Assembly: GCA_044448685.1 (NCBI GenBank)
Contig: JBIOHC010000064.1
Coordinates: forward strand, 1-17,380
Direction of reading: 5' to 3'
DNA: 17,380 bases
Origin: Palsa-965 sp044448685
GTDB lineage: Bacteria; Bacteroidota; Bacteroidia; Palsa-965
Shown here: in pieces, positions 1-7,992 of the stretch
How positions within the stretch are numbered: position 1 is the first letter of the stretch
Layout: the number at the start of each line of letters is the position of its first letter
The notes under the pieces: generated by a model
The model's database searches: none
What the model saw: the letters and a program-made list of their open reading frames with translations, nothing else
Told to the model about the DNA's origin: nothing
Position numbers and translations under genes: made by a program

Positions 1-2078
1 CCGGAAGTTAACCCGCTGGCTGTTGCAGCTGTTCCTCCCGAAGGACTCCAGGCATAGGTAAAAGCAAGAGTTCCACCCGATACAGAAAGGGTAACAGTTC
101 CATTAGTTCCGGCGTTACAGGAAACATTCGTCTGGCTGCTGATACTGGCTATGGGAACGGGATTGATGGTTGCCACAACTGCTGTTCTGGCCGATGATAA
201 GCATCCTCCGTTATTGGCTTCAACATAATAGGTGGTGGTGGTACTGATGGAGGGAGTAGTAAAAGAAGCACCTGTTCCCAATGAAGTACCACCGGTAGCG
301 GTTGAATACCAACGTATAGTAGTTGCTGTGGAGGTGGCTCCAAGGGTTACTGTTCCCGTTCCGCAATGGCTTCCGGGTGTTGTGGCTGTAATAAGCGGAC
401 CACTGTAATTTGAACAGGAGACTCCGGTAGTAACGCCTCCAGGCGTTACCCAGTTTGACGAAGCTCCTGAAAGAGTGAAATTGACAAGGGTACCTGTATT
501 TGAATTTCCGGATGCGTCGGTTGCTGATGTGAGGCCGGTATTGGTTCCTCCTGCCACGCCCTGGTTAAATTGGTAATAGGTGAGCAGCCCGGGCTGTGTG
601 CCGGTAAGTTCGCAACTCATATCGGCCTGGATCTGGCATTGGGTACGGGCATAGTTCCAGATGCGGACTTCATCCATAGTGCCTGCAAAATAATTTCCTC
701 CACCATATATGCCTATCTGCATAGCTTGAACAACATAGCTGGGCGCTGCTGCGGATGTTGCTACCTGCACTCCGTTTTTATACAGGCTTAATGTAGTACT
801 TGCCAGGTCATAGGTAGCAGCAACATGGGTCCAGGTGTTAAGTGGAAATACAGCCGGGTCGTTTATAGTCAAGGATCCGCTCATGCCGTAATGTTGTGCA
901 ACATTGAGCTTGCCACCGGTAAGCCAGAAAGGGGAGTTGGTTGAACTGATAATGTTACAACTGCCGGAAGCGGTGGCATAAATCCAGGCTTCTTTCGTAT
1001 AACCGGCAGCATTAGTAATCGGGGTGCCTATGTTCAAATAGTTATTGGAGCCGTTAAAATTCAGTCCCGCTCCGGGCGCCTGAAAAGTAAATCCGGCAAG
1101 GGATGCAATTCCATCGCAGCTGGTAAGGCTTACACTGCCGGATGTTCCGGCAGCGGGTACAGCAGTTACGGATGTTGAAGAAACAACAGTAAAGGAAGAT
1201 ACCGCGGTGCCACCGAAACTTACTGCAGTTGTTCCGCTCAGATCGGTTCCGGTAATAGTTACTGTATTACCTGTTGTCGCGCTAGTGGGGGTGAAGGAAG
1301 AAATAATCGGGATGCTACAGGGCACTCCGCTGGCTACGCCTCCGGGGGCTACCCAGTTGGAAGTGACCCCGGTAAGACTGAAATTGCCAAGTGTGCCTGT
1401 ATAGCCGTTTCCACTAGCATCGGCGAGGGTGTTAATCCCAGCGTTGCTTCCTGCTGCCACCCCTTCATTACAATGGTAGAGTGCAGCAATTCCGGTAGCG
1501 CCTGCAGGCAGTTCGCAGTTCATATGGGCCTGTATTTCACATAAAGGCAATACGCGGTTCCAGATACGGATTTCATCCATATTTCCTTTGAAGTATTTGG
1601 TTCCGGACATTCTTGCATAACCAAGCAATACCTTGGTGTTCCAGTTAAAGGAAGAAGTGGTATGCGTTCCGCTTGCTTTCAATACCCCGTCTAAGTACAG
1701 CTTTTGCCCTCCAGCCGAAGCCCCTATAACCCATGCCAGATGGTGCCAGTTTCCGTCGGCATAGTTGGTTCCTGAAGTGGAAATGATTTCATTGCCCCCA
1801 CCGTATACATATACATTCACATTTCCGCCGCTCAGATAAATGTCACGGTCATAATTACCCGGATTTGGTATATTGTCCGTTATGGTAAACAGGCCCCCGT
1901 TGGCAGTGCTTGTTTGAAACCAGAATTCATGCGTCACATTCGTTGTGGGTTCTGAATAAGTAGCAACAACATAATTATTACTGCCGTTAAAATTCAGTGC
2001 GGCTCCGCTTTGTGCAAATGAAGCGGATGCCAGAAAGAGGCCGTAGGCTATGCCCAGGATAGTAAGAAATTTCTTCAT
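1..2078 (-). CDS. Large secreted multidomain adhesin-like protein (LamG, TIG, Ig-like, SprB-type modules), 3' end outside window
   Basis: The frame is open from the ATG at 2078 to the left edge, giving 692 complete codons without a stop, so the C-terminus is missing. Residues 1-22 form a signal peptide ending SFA/QS. Modules in order: LamG/concanavalin-like domain about 25-175 (starts LNFNGSNNY, ends MDEIRIWN), a Cys-containing tail to about 252, an IPT/TIG-like domain about 254-331 (SFTPTSATTGNTVTITG), a second LamG plus tail about 333-552, an Ig-like domain about 555-642 with the TTTTYYVEA motif, and the start of an SprB-type repeat (VSCNAGTNGTVTLSVSGGT). Such proteins in Bacteroidota are secreted, usually by the type IX system, whose sorting domain is C-terminal and would lie outside the window. 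A surface adhesion or carbohydrate-binding role is inferred from the modules. There is no close same-strand neighbour downstream of it in view; the next gene upstream ends 150 bp away. Confidence 0.88.
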   Translation of the reverse strand, partial: MKKFLTILGIAYGLFLASASFAQSGAALNFNGSNNYVVATYSEPTTNVTHEFWFQTSTANGGLFTITDNIPNPGNYDRDIYLSGGNVNVYVYGGGNEIISTSGTNYADGNWHHLAWVIGASAGGQKLYLDGVLKASGTHTTSSFNWNTKVLLGYARMSGTKYFKGNMDEIRIWNRVLPLCEIQAHMNCELPAGATGIAALYHCNEGVAAGSNAGINTLADASGNGYTGTLGNFSLTGVTSNWVAPGGVASGVPCSIPIISSFTPTSATTGNTVTITGTDLSGTTAVSFGGTAVSSFTVVSSTSVTAVPAAGTSGSVSLTSCDGIASLAGFTFQAPGAGLNFNGSNNYLNIGTPITNAAGYTKEAWIYATASGSCNIISSTNSPFWLTGGKLNVAQHYGMSGSLTINDPAVFPLNTWTHVAATYDLASTTLSLYKNGVQVATSAAAPSYVVQAMQIGIYGGGNYFAGTMDEVRIWNYARTQCQIQADMSCELTGTQPGLLTYYQFNQGVAGGTNTGLTSATDASGNSNTGTLVNFTLSGASSNWVTPGGVTTGVSCSNYSGPLITATTPGSHCGTGTVTLGATSTATTIRWYSTATGGTSLGTGASFTTPSISTTTTYYVEANNGGCLSSARTAVVATINPVPIASISSQTNVSCNAGTNGTVTLSVSGGTLAFTYAWSPSGGTAATASGLTS
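423..2000 (-). repeat. Tandem duplicated LamG + tail protein module
   Basis: Two copies of a roughly 220-residue module lie inside the adhesin gene, at about 1322-2000 and 423-1082, separated by a TIG-like domain. Both begin LNFNGSNNY. Both continue through a LamG fold with a DEIRIWN / DEVRIWN strand and then a matching tail: C-IQA-M-CEL, then GVA-G-N-G, DASGN, TGTL-NF-L-G, SNWV-PGGV and a final Cys. Divergence between the copies is moderate, so the duplication is not recent. Confidence 0.75.
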
Positions 2079-2230
2079 AAGCTCCGGTTTAGATGGATGA
2101 GGTGCAGAAAATAAGGCCTTCATCACAAAGTAATATGGAATCTTATAAATATTTTATGAGAAGGAGGGCGGTAACTTACGGATGTAAGAAATTGGGCAAG
2201 TTTGGTGAAAAGGTGATCCCTGACAGGTTT

Positions 2231-3403
2231 TCAGAATCCCCATTTAATCCGGCAATAAATACTATTACCAAGAGGCCTGTATGTGCCGCCTTGTTCGGAG
2301 AAGAAACCCTGAGCGATAATATCCAATGCCCAGTTGTCGCCTATAGAATAAGAAAGAGAGGGGAGAATAATTATAGAGTTTCCGGCTGGGGAGTACATAA
2401 CACCCATAGAACCTTTAAGGATAGGTGTGAATGAATACATAGCCTGAACGAAAGCTGTATATTTAAAAGGAAAAATATTTTTGGCAGAAAGTTGAGCTGT
2501 GATCAGTTTGGCAATATTCACCAGACTGTCATTTGCCGAGCTGTTGTATAAACCCGAAACCATCAGATATAAGCCTTTCTTAAAAGCATAATCGGCAGAA
2601 AGGGATGCAGTGAGGGCTGAGCTATCTCCGGGGGAATGATAAGGAGTGAAATAAGTTACTTCACCTTTAAATCCTGTGCTTTTAATATTACCGGCCCAGC
2701 CTGTGCCCAGACATAAATCACGTCGGCATACACCGGCAAACTCCTGGAAGTCATAATTCCATTTATTGCGTCTGTACATCAGGGCTCCTATATCCTGGCC
2801 GGGAGTTTTACCCGGACTGAATGCAGCTTCCAGTGAAGATGCCGTATTCAGTGTATACTGAACCCGGGCGGCATCCCTTCCCGGGCGTTCTTCATAATCA
2901 AAATCAAAAAAGTTGAAGGTGTTGAATATATCATTCGGGGTCCAGACGGTATTGATGCCCCAGTTGACCCGCTGACGGCCCAGGGTGACATCCCATTTGC
3001 CTGACGTGTATTCAGCGCTGGCCCTGTCAATAGCGCTGGTCATAAGCACGGAATTTTTATTGACCCAGTTCTGAGATAAATTCAGGGTCTGATCCGAAGC
3101 CGTTACAAGATTCGCAAAACCAGGGTAAGCCTGCACGAGCTCACCGTAATAAATTCTGTTCCGGAGTTCCAGCCTGAAATGAAACCGTGTGTCGGGGTCG
3201 TAGCGGAAATTAAGGCGGTTATGGATGAGTTCATTTGTAAGCAGGTTGGTTGCATCAGCTCCGAAGCTGACCTGCTCCATGAATTTGACATATCCTTTCA
3301 TGCTGAATTTTTTGACATGCTTTACACTGTCCTCCTGAGCCCTCAAAGGCATGCAAGAGACAAAGAGTATAAAACAGAACAAAAAGCATACGGAATATTT
3401 CAT
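2231..3403 (-). CDS. Outer-membrane beta-barrel protein of the ABC/LolA-like export operon (DUF1302-like)
   Basis: 390 aa with a signal peptide (about residues 1-22, cut near LRA/QED). The mature part is rich in alternating beta strands with Tyr/Phe girdles and ends in an aromatic residue (KWGF), as outer-membrane barrels do. Residues 141-165 carry LGRQRVNWG followed by WTPNDIFN. This resembles the GRQ-xNWG...PND motif of DUF1302-type barrels, which in proteobacteria accompany LolA-like (DUF1329 or PF17131) proteins and RND/ABC exporters. The family name is from memory and only moderately secure. It is the last gene of the operon and its ATG overlaps the ATPase stop by 4 bp, indicating translational coupling. 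Inferred role: outer-membrane receiver or pore for the lipid or lipoprotein delivered by the upstream proteins. Confidence 0.72.
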   Translation of the reverse strand: MKYSVCFLFCFILFVSCMPLRAQEDSVKHVKKFSMKGYVKFMEQVSFGADATNLLTNELIHNRLNFRYDPDTRFHFRLELRNRIYYGELVQAYPGFANLVTASDQTLNLSQNWVNKNSVLMTSAIDRASAEYTSGKWDVTLGRQRVNWGINTVWTPNDIFNTFNFFDFDYEERPGRDAARVQYTLNTASSLEAAFSPGKTPGQDIGALMYRRNKWNYDFQEFAGVCRRDLCLGTGWAGNIKSTGFKGEVTYFTPYHSPGDSSALTASLSADYAFKKGLYLMVSGLYNSSANDSLVNIAKLITAQLSAKNIFPFKYTAFVQAMYSFTPILKGSMGVMYSPAGNSIIILPSLSYSIGDNWALDIIAQGFFSEQGGTYRPLGNSIYCRIKWGF

Positions 3404-4086
3404 CTCCTTATATCTGAAATTATTTTTCCGTCCGTGAGTGTCACTACCCTTCGGGCTTTATCAATTACGCGCTGGTCGTGAGTAGAAAAGATGAAGGTCA
3501 TATGTTCTTCTTTATTGAGTCTGGCCATTATTTCCAACAGGTTTTCAGCCGATACGGAATCCAGGTTGGCAGTGGGTTCATCAGCCAGAATAAACCTGGG
3601 TTTGGAAGCCAGGGCACGGGCCACGGCAACACGCTGCTGCTGTCCGCCGCTTAGCTCGGAAGGCCGGTTATTCATGCGGTCAGACAGTCCTACTTCTGCC
3701 AGCAGTTCCTTTGCTCTCTGCTCTCTTTCTTTTTTCGGCTTCTTTTGCATGAGCATGACAAACTCCACATTCTCAGCTGCAGTAAGCACAGGGATGAGGT
3801 TATAGGACTGGAATACGAATCCAATATTCTGCAAACGGAAATCGATAAGTTTGTTTTCGCTCATGTGTGTGATATCCACACCGCTGACTTTTACCTGTCC
3901 GGAACTGGGATTGTCCAGTCCGCCAATAAGATTAAGCAAGGTTGTCTTGCCCGATCCGGAAGGGCCGACGAGTGCGGTGAATTCACCTTCTTCAATCTGA
4001 AGGTCCACACCGTTCACTGCATACACCGGTATGGTATCCGGATTGTATACTTTGGAAAGCTGATGAGATTCGAGAAGGATGCTCAT
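3400..4086 (-). CDS. ABC transporter ATP-binding protein, LolD/MacB type
   Basis: 228 aa, the normal length for a stand-alone LolD-like ATPase. All nucleotide-binding motifs are visible: Walker A GPSGSGKTT at 41-49, Q-loop Gln93 in FVFQSYNLIPV, signature LSGGQQQR at 145-152, Walker B FILADEPT ending with Asp169-Glu170, and the H-loop STHD with His203. The family drives FtsX-like permeases by mechanotransmission rather than classical transport through the membrane. The gene lies 5 bp downstream of the second FtsX permease and overlaps the beta-barrel gene by 4 bp, so it belongs with the two permeases and the LolA-like protein. It should be a homodimer serving the permease heterodimer. Substrate is unknown. 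There is no MacA-like adaptor gene here, which argues for a lipoprotein/lipid role over macrolide efflux. Confidence 0.93.
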   Translation of the reverse strand: MSILLESHQLSKVYNPDTIPVYAVNGVDLQIEEGEFTALVGPSGSGKTTLLNLIGGLDNPSSGQVKVSGVDITHMSENKLIDFRLQNIGFVFQSYNLIPVLTAAENVEFVMLMQKKPKKEREQRAKELLAEVGLSDRMNNRPSELSGGQQQRVAVARALASKPRFILADEPTANLDSVSAENLLEIMARLNKEEHMTFIFSTHDQRVIDKARRVVTLTDGKIISDIRR

Positions 4087-4091
4087 GGTTA

Positions 4092-5306
4092 TCAGATTTT
4101 ATGAATGGCTACTGCCGGTTTAAACTTAAGAGCTTTGACAGCAGGGTAAATGGACGAAAGCACTGCAGTCAGGAATGTCATAATAGTAATGGGTAGAAAA
4201 GAGGAAGTTTGGAGTTCCGGATAAACAACAGTTCCGAAACCATACTGTTGCAAGGCTTGTGACCAGGCGCTCATGTCAATGCCATGTTTAGCAAGGCCGG
4301 AAACTGTCCCAATGGCTAACAAGATCCCGGCCGGTATTCCGGCGCAGGTAAGCAATACAGCCTCGGTCACCACCATAAAAAAGATGCGGGGTTTGTTCAT
4401 GCCTATAGCCATGAGGATTCCGAATTCCCTTTGTCTTTCCAATACCGCCATGAGCATGGTATTGATGATGCCGAACATGAGAGCCAGGAGGATGATGCCG
4501 ATGATGATATACATGAGCTGATCAAACATGCCGGTAAGCATATCCATTTCCGGAGAAAGTTCTTTCCAGGGTTGTATGAGCAAGGCGGGGTGTGATTTAC
4601 GCAGAGATGCCGATACAGTACCTACTGCCAGAGGGTCTTTGAGGATCATGGCTATTTCATGCAGACCGGCTTCTGTGCCGAGCAGCGGGGACAGGTCGTC
4701 TATCGTGGTAAATACAGTCGTCTCGTCAAACATGGAGTTCCGGGATCTGAACAGACCGGCGATGCGGAAGGAGCCTGCTGTGAGATCACCGTTTGTAGAC
4801 TGGAAAGTGAGCACTATTTTGCTGTGCAGTTTAACACCCAGCTTGTCGGCCAGTCTTTTACCGATGACAATCTGATTCTTTTTTCCTTTTTCGAAATAAG
4901 ATCCTTCTGTCATATCCCGTTTCAGACTGCTTACATTTTGTTCATCTTCCGGAACAATTCCATGGATCTCTGTTCCGAAGGCAGAAGAGGAAGAAGAGAT
5001 CATACCCGTTGAAATGAGACGGCCTGAAGCAGCAGCAATACGGGGATCCTTATGCAGCTCCTGAAGAAGTTCCGGTCCTTTATCAATGCAGAATTTTACA
5101 TCCTTATCATCCGGAAAGGACGTGTTGTGAATCTGGATGTGGGACAGCTGAATTTCCACAGCACTGCCTATTTCCTGTTTGGCGAGGCCCCAGAAAAAGG
5201 CCATCATAAACATACCGGCAAACAGGCCAACAGCCACAGAGGCTATAACCACGATGCTGCGGACCTTGTTTCTCCAGATATTTCTCCAGGCTACTTTGAA
5301 AAGCAT
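4092..5306 (-). CDS. FtsX-family ABC transporter permease (LolC/E-like), second of pair
   Basis: 404 aa. A Trp/Arg-rich cytoplasmic start (FKVAWRNIWRNKVRS) leads into TM1 at about 17-38. A periplasmic MacB_PCD-like domain covers about 40-265, and three C-terminal TM segments flank the FtsX core with the typical ERQREFGILMAIGMNK motif. This is the LolC/LolE/MacB topology of four TM helices with a large periplasmic domain. It starts 2 bp after the stop of the first permease and ends 5 bp before the ATPase. The two permeases are different in sequence but share topology, as in a LolCE heterodimer. Role by family: extraction of a lipid-anchored substrate from the outer leaflet of the inner membrane. 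The actual substrate cannot be read from the sequence. Confidence 0.9.
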   Translation of the reverse strand: MLFKVAWRNIWRNKVRSIVVIASVAVGLFAGMFMMAFFWGLAKQEIGSAVEIQLSHIQIHNTSFPDDKDVKFCIDKGPELLQELHKDPRIAAASGRLISTGMISSSSSAFGTEIHGIVPEDEQNVSSLKRDMTEGSYFEKGKKNQIVIGKRLADKLGVKLHSKIVLTFQSTNGDLTAGSFRIAGLFRSRNSMFDETTVFTTIDDLSPLLGTEAGLHEIAMILKDPLAVGTVSASLRKSHPALLIQPWKELSPEMDMLTGMFDQLMYIIIGIILLALMFGIINTMLMAVLERQREFGILMAIGMNKPRIFFMVVTEAVLLTCAGIPAGILLAIGTVSGLAKHGIDMSAWSQALQQYGFGTVVYPELQTSSFLPITIMTFLTAVLSSIYPAVKALKFKPAVAIHKI

Positions 5307-5308
5307 GA

Positions 5309-6529
5309 TCAGCTGTTTAAGACCGCAATGGCTTTGATGCGGTAGATTTTATAAATGGCATATGCAGACAGAATGATTGATAAAAACAGAACGATATATC
5401 CTTGTAAAAGGAAATGGGACAGGCCCATTGCAGGCCTGATCACCGGCTCCATATTGAATTTTTCAGCCACTTTACCCCAGCTGCCTCCCATCTTTATGGG
5501 ATGTGACCAGAAGTAATATACGATGGGATAAGCTCCGCAAATACCCAGCATTGTTGCAGCAATGGAAAGCAGGATCATTTCCAGCACAACAGTTCCGGCG
5601 AGGAGTTTCTTCTTCATGCCGATGGCAAGGAGAATTCCGAATTCATGCATGCGTTCATTGAGCATCATCAGGATGGTGCCGAACATTCCGAATGCGATGA
5701 CCAGATAAAGTATTCCCGACATGATCATATTCTGCACCATTTTAGCCTGGAAAAACTGATCCAGCTCCGGTATCATTTCCTTCCAGGTCATAACTTCATA
5801 ATTCTGTCCGGGTGAATATTTAAGAATACGCTTGCGTGTTGTTTCCAGATCGTTCCGGTCGTTCATCAGCAGGGAAGTGGAGGAATAACATTTTCCGGTA
5901 CTCAGGAAATCCCAGGCCTGGGGTAAGGGCATCCATACCATAGACTTATTCATTTCAGGGCTGCCCAGGTTCACAAGGCCTTTGACCGTATACTTTCCTG
6001 AAGCCATGGCTCCGTGATAACCCTGACCCAGCAAAATAAGTGTATCATTTACTTTCAGTTTAAGGTAGGAAGCCAGTCCTTCGGCCAGCATGACACATTG
6101 TTCATTTTCTTTCAGATAGGTTCCTGAAACGAGTTTATGACCCAGATTGGAAACCCTGTCTTCGCTTTCCGGACTGATACCCATGATCCTGATACCTTTC
6201 GTTTTATCACCACTGGAGGCCAGGGCAAAACTTTCCATACGATTGGTCCAGGCACTCACAGCAGGGTCGGTACGGAGCAGGGAGTCAAGGCTTGTATTCT
6301 GAACCATGATGCTGTCGATGGACCGGCTGGTCCAGAATCCATGACTGTGAATCTGTATATATCCGCAGGACATGCTGACAGTATCGGTAATCATCTTGTC
6401 AAAAATGCCGACAATCATCACCCGCATGAGTATGGAGAAAATAACGGCAAAGAAGATAGAAGAGATGGTGATCAGGGTCCTTCTCCGGCTTCTCCACATA
6501 TTTCTCCAGGCCAGTTTGAAATACATCAT
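5309..6529 (-). CDS. FtsX-family ABC transporter permease (LolC/E-like), first of pair
   Basis: 406 aa with the same architecture as its downstream partner. The start is FKLAWRNMWRSRRRT, TM1 lies at about 19-40, a periplasmic domain covers about 45-265, and an FtsX core holds the NERMHEFGILLAIGMKKK motif between TM2 and TM3. A last TM helix near residue 370 is followed by a short basic tail. Its ATG overlaps the stop of the LolA-like gene by 4 bp, indicating translational coupling with that carrier. It probably forms a heterodimer with the product of 4092-5306, energised by the ATPase at 3400-4086. Assigning either permease as LolC or LolE is not justified, since this operon is a parallel system next to a LolA-like protein of the PF17131 type rather than the housekeeping LolCDE. 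Confidence 0.9.
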   Translation of the reverse strand: MMYFKLAWRNMWRSRRRTLITISSIFFAVIFSILMRVMIVGIFDKMITDTVSMSCGYIQIHSHGFWTSRSIDSIMVQNTSLDSLLRTDPAVSAWTNRMESFALASSGDKTKGIRIMGISPESEDRVSNLGHKLVSGTYLKENEQCVMLAEGLASYLKLKVNDTLILLGQGYHGAMASGKYTVKGLVNLGSPEMNKSMVWMPLPQAWDFLSTGKCYSSTSLLMNDRNDLETTRKRILKYSPGQNYEVMTWKEMIPELDQFFQAKMVQNMIMSGILYLVIAFGMFGTILMMLNERMHEFGILLAIGMKKKLLAGTVVLEMILLSIAATMLGICGAYPIVYYFWSHPIKMGGSWGKVAEKFNMEPVIRPAMGLSHFLLQGYIVLFLSIILSAYAIYKIYRIKAIAVLNS

Positions 6530-7278
6530 TTGACTTTTTTCATGTTAGCCGTGGTGAAAAAATCTTCACTGATCTCCTTGTTGAAAATGGCGCTTGTATA
6601 CGTAATAACTGTTTTCTGTCCCTTTTTTTCAAGAGGTATCATTTCCATCTTACAGGGAAGTGTTCTTCCGCCCAGGGTTTTTATATCCGAATTCTGAAGC
6701 ACATTCACGGCTTTACCGTCTTCGTCATAGAACTCGATACGAAGCTCCAGGTAATCTTTCTGATCTACCCAAATATTCACCTTGCTCCATACCACAGCAG
6801 CCTGGGGCAGGGGAGTCATTTCGATTTTCCAGCATTTGCGACCGCTCACCATACTGTCCCCTTTCATCACATGGGTATAATCATCAATACGGGAAGAAGC
6901 TTTGACCAAATCGTCATTGGTCAGGTCAGTACCCATCCAGCTCTGGGCCATCATGGAAGGAGGAAGTTTCACCACACGTTCAATAGCCGGTACCCAGTTC
7001 CAGATTTCTTTCACGCGTTTCAGAAAAACAGTTCCTGCATCCTTTGCCGGAGCAGTGACAATCATCATGGAATAGGTTTCACCTTTTGACCAGGCTTTGA
7101 TTTGCATGGTGCGGGTCCAGGCAGGGCGGATAGTCTGTATGGTCATTTCCATTTCCGAGCTGAGACCGCGGATGTTATTCTCTGCTTTTGTGATAATCTC
7201 TTTTGCAGTCGGCACCTGAGCAGTAAATGCCAGAGGCAGGAGCAGCAGCAGGAAGGCGATACCGTGTAGTTTTTTCAT
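6526..7278 (-). CDS. Outer-membrane lipoprotein-sorting protein, LolA-like (PF17131 type)
   Basis: 250 aa with a clear signal peptide (about 1-20, FTA/QV). Family landmarks recognised by eye: TIRPAWTRTMQIKAWSKG, ITAPAKDAGT-FLKR, EIWNWVPAIERVVKLPPSMM, QSWMGTDLTNDDLVK, DDYTHVMKG, AAVVWSKVNIWV, EFYDEDGKAVN, GGRTLPCKMEM and a final NMKKVK. These match the conserved blocks I know from the PF17131 'outer membrane lipoprotein-sorting protein' family, a LolA/LolB-fold periplasmic carrier with a hydrophobic cavity. The family is commonly next to FtsX-type ABC or MMPL/RND exporters. Here it sits 6 bp after tetR and overlaps the first permease by 4 bp. Inferred role: the periplasmic shuttle between the ABC complex and the outer-membrane barrel. 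The cargo is unknown. Confidence 0.92.
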   Translation of the reverse strand: MKKLHGIAFLLLLLPLAFTAQVPTAKEIITKAENNIRGLSSEMEMTIQTIRPAWTRTMQIKAWSKGETYSMMIVTAPAKDAGTVFLKRVKEIWNWVPAIERVVKLPPSMMAQSWMGTDLTNDDLVKASSRIDDYTHVMKGDSMVSGRKCWKIEMTPLPQAAVVWSKVNIWVDQKDYLELRIEFYDEDGKAVNVLQNSDIKTLGGRTLPCKMEMIPLEKKGQKTVITYTSAIFNKEISEDFFTTANMKKVK

Positions 7279-7284
7279 AATTAG

Positions 7285-7911
7285 TTAATTAAGCATTTTA
7301 AAAAAATCTTCCAGTGTATCGGCATATACCTTGATAAAATCTTTCTCTTCCGCATCTCCTTTCATAAAAAAGAGCATGCTTTCCGCACCCTGCATCATCC
7401 AATAGAGGTTACGGCCAAGTAATACAGGATCCTGTTTTTTGCCCAGCTTCCCGTGTTTCTGCATCCCTTTCAGGCATTTTTCCAGGAAGAGGACTTCCTG
7501 TTTCATGAGCTCATCCACCGGTTTCTTCAGTTTCTTGTTTTCAATGATGGCTTCCAGGAAGAAGAGCATTTTGTTAAATTTCAAAGATTTTCCACCCATC
7601 ATTTCACGGAAATGCCGGAACTGTTCTTTACGTATGCCGAGGAGGAGTTTTTTGAAGGAAGCATAATCTTTAACAAACTCTTCCGGTGAAGGCCCTTGCT
7701 GTTGTTTACCGGCCTGTACAAAGTATTCGAAGACAGAAACCAGGATATCCTCTTTGGAGGCGAAATGATGGTAAATAGCCCCTTTGGAAAGTTTTGTTTT
7801 CTGCATCAGGTCCTGATACGATACATCCTTATAGCCTTTAATGAGGAAAAGCTGCAGGGCTGTTTCCAGGATATAGGTGCGTGTGTCCGGCTTTGATTTG
7901 AGAAGTGCCAT
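7285..7911 (-). CDS. TetR-family transcriptional regulator, first gene of the export operon
   Basis: 208 aa. The N-terminal helix-turn-helix spans about residues 11-58, with the TetR signature ALQLFLIKGYKDVSYQDLMQ, then KTKLSKGAIYHHFASKEDIL. The remainder is an alpha-helical ligand-binding and dimerisation domain with no diagnostic motif. The gene is the first of a six-gene minus-strand operon, 6 bp ahead of the LolA-like gene. An imperfect palindrome with the usual TetR core GACCG-TT-CGGTC lies 19-36 bp upstream of its start codon. The simplest reading is an autorepressor that releases the whole operon when a ligand, perhaps a lipid or an envelope-active compound, binds. The ligand is unknown. 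Confidence 0.93.
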   Translation of the reverse strand: MALLKSKPDTRTYILETALQLFLIKGYKDVSYQDLMQKTKLSKGAIYHHFASKEDILVSVFEYFVQAGKQQQGPSPEEFVKDYASFKKLLLGIRKEQFRHFREMMGGKSLKFNKMLFFLEAIIENKKLKKPVDELMKQEVLFLEKCLKGMQKHGKLGKKQDPVLLGRNLYWMMQGAESMLFFMKGDAEEKDFIKVYADTLEDFFKMLN

Positions 7912-7929
7912 TTAACTGATTCTTAATAA

Positions 7930-7947
7930 ACCGACCGTTCGGTCTGT
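7930..7947. promoter_or_regulatory. TetR-type operator palindrome
   Basis: ACCGACCG-TT-CGGTCTGT is an inverted repeat with 8-bp arms (7 of 8 pairs match) around a TT centre. Its core GACCGTTCGGTC is the pattern bound by many TetR-family repressors. It lies 19-36 bp upstream of the tetR-like start codon and next to a possible -7 box (TACCTTTA on the minus strand, 7947-7954), a position that would block RNA polymerase. The operator is well supported; the promoter box is a weak match. Confidence 0.75.
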
Positions 7948-7992
7948 AAAGGTAAACGAATATTTCCGGATAAAACAGGGAACTGATGAAAA

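Noticed and set aside
2175..2188. Hairpin CTTAC-GGAT-GTAAG after the export operon
   Set aside because: Only 5 bp of stem and no T-run on either strand, too weak to call a terminator.
2093..2434. Plus-strand open frame of 113 codons
   Set aside because: It is mostly antisense to the 3' end of the beta-barrel gene, with no protein-like features.
6137..6697. Plus-strand open frame of 186 codons
   Set aside because: It lies antisense to the FtsX permease and LolA-like genes, both strongly supported; composition is that of a shadow frame.
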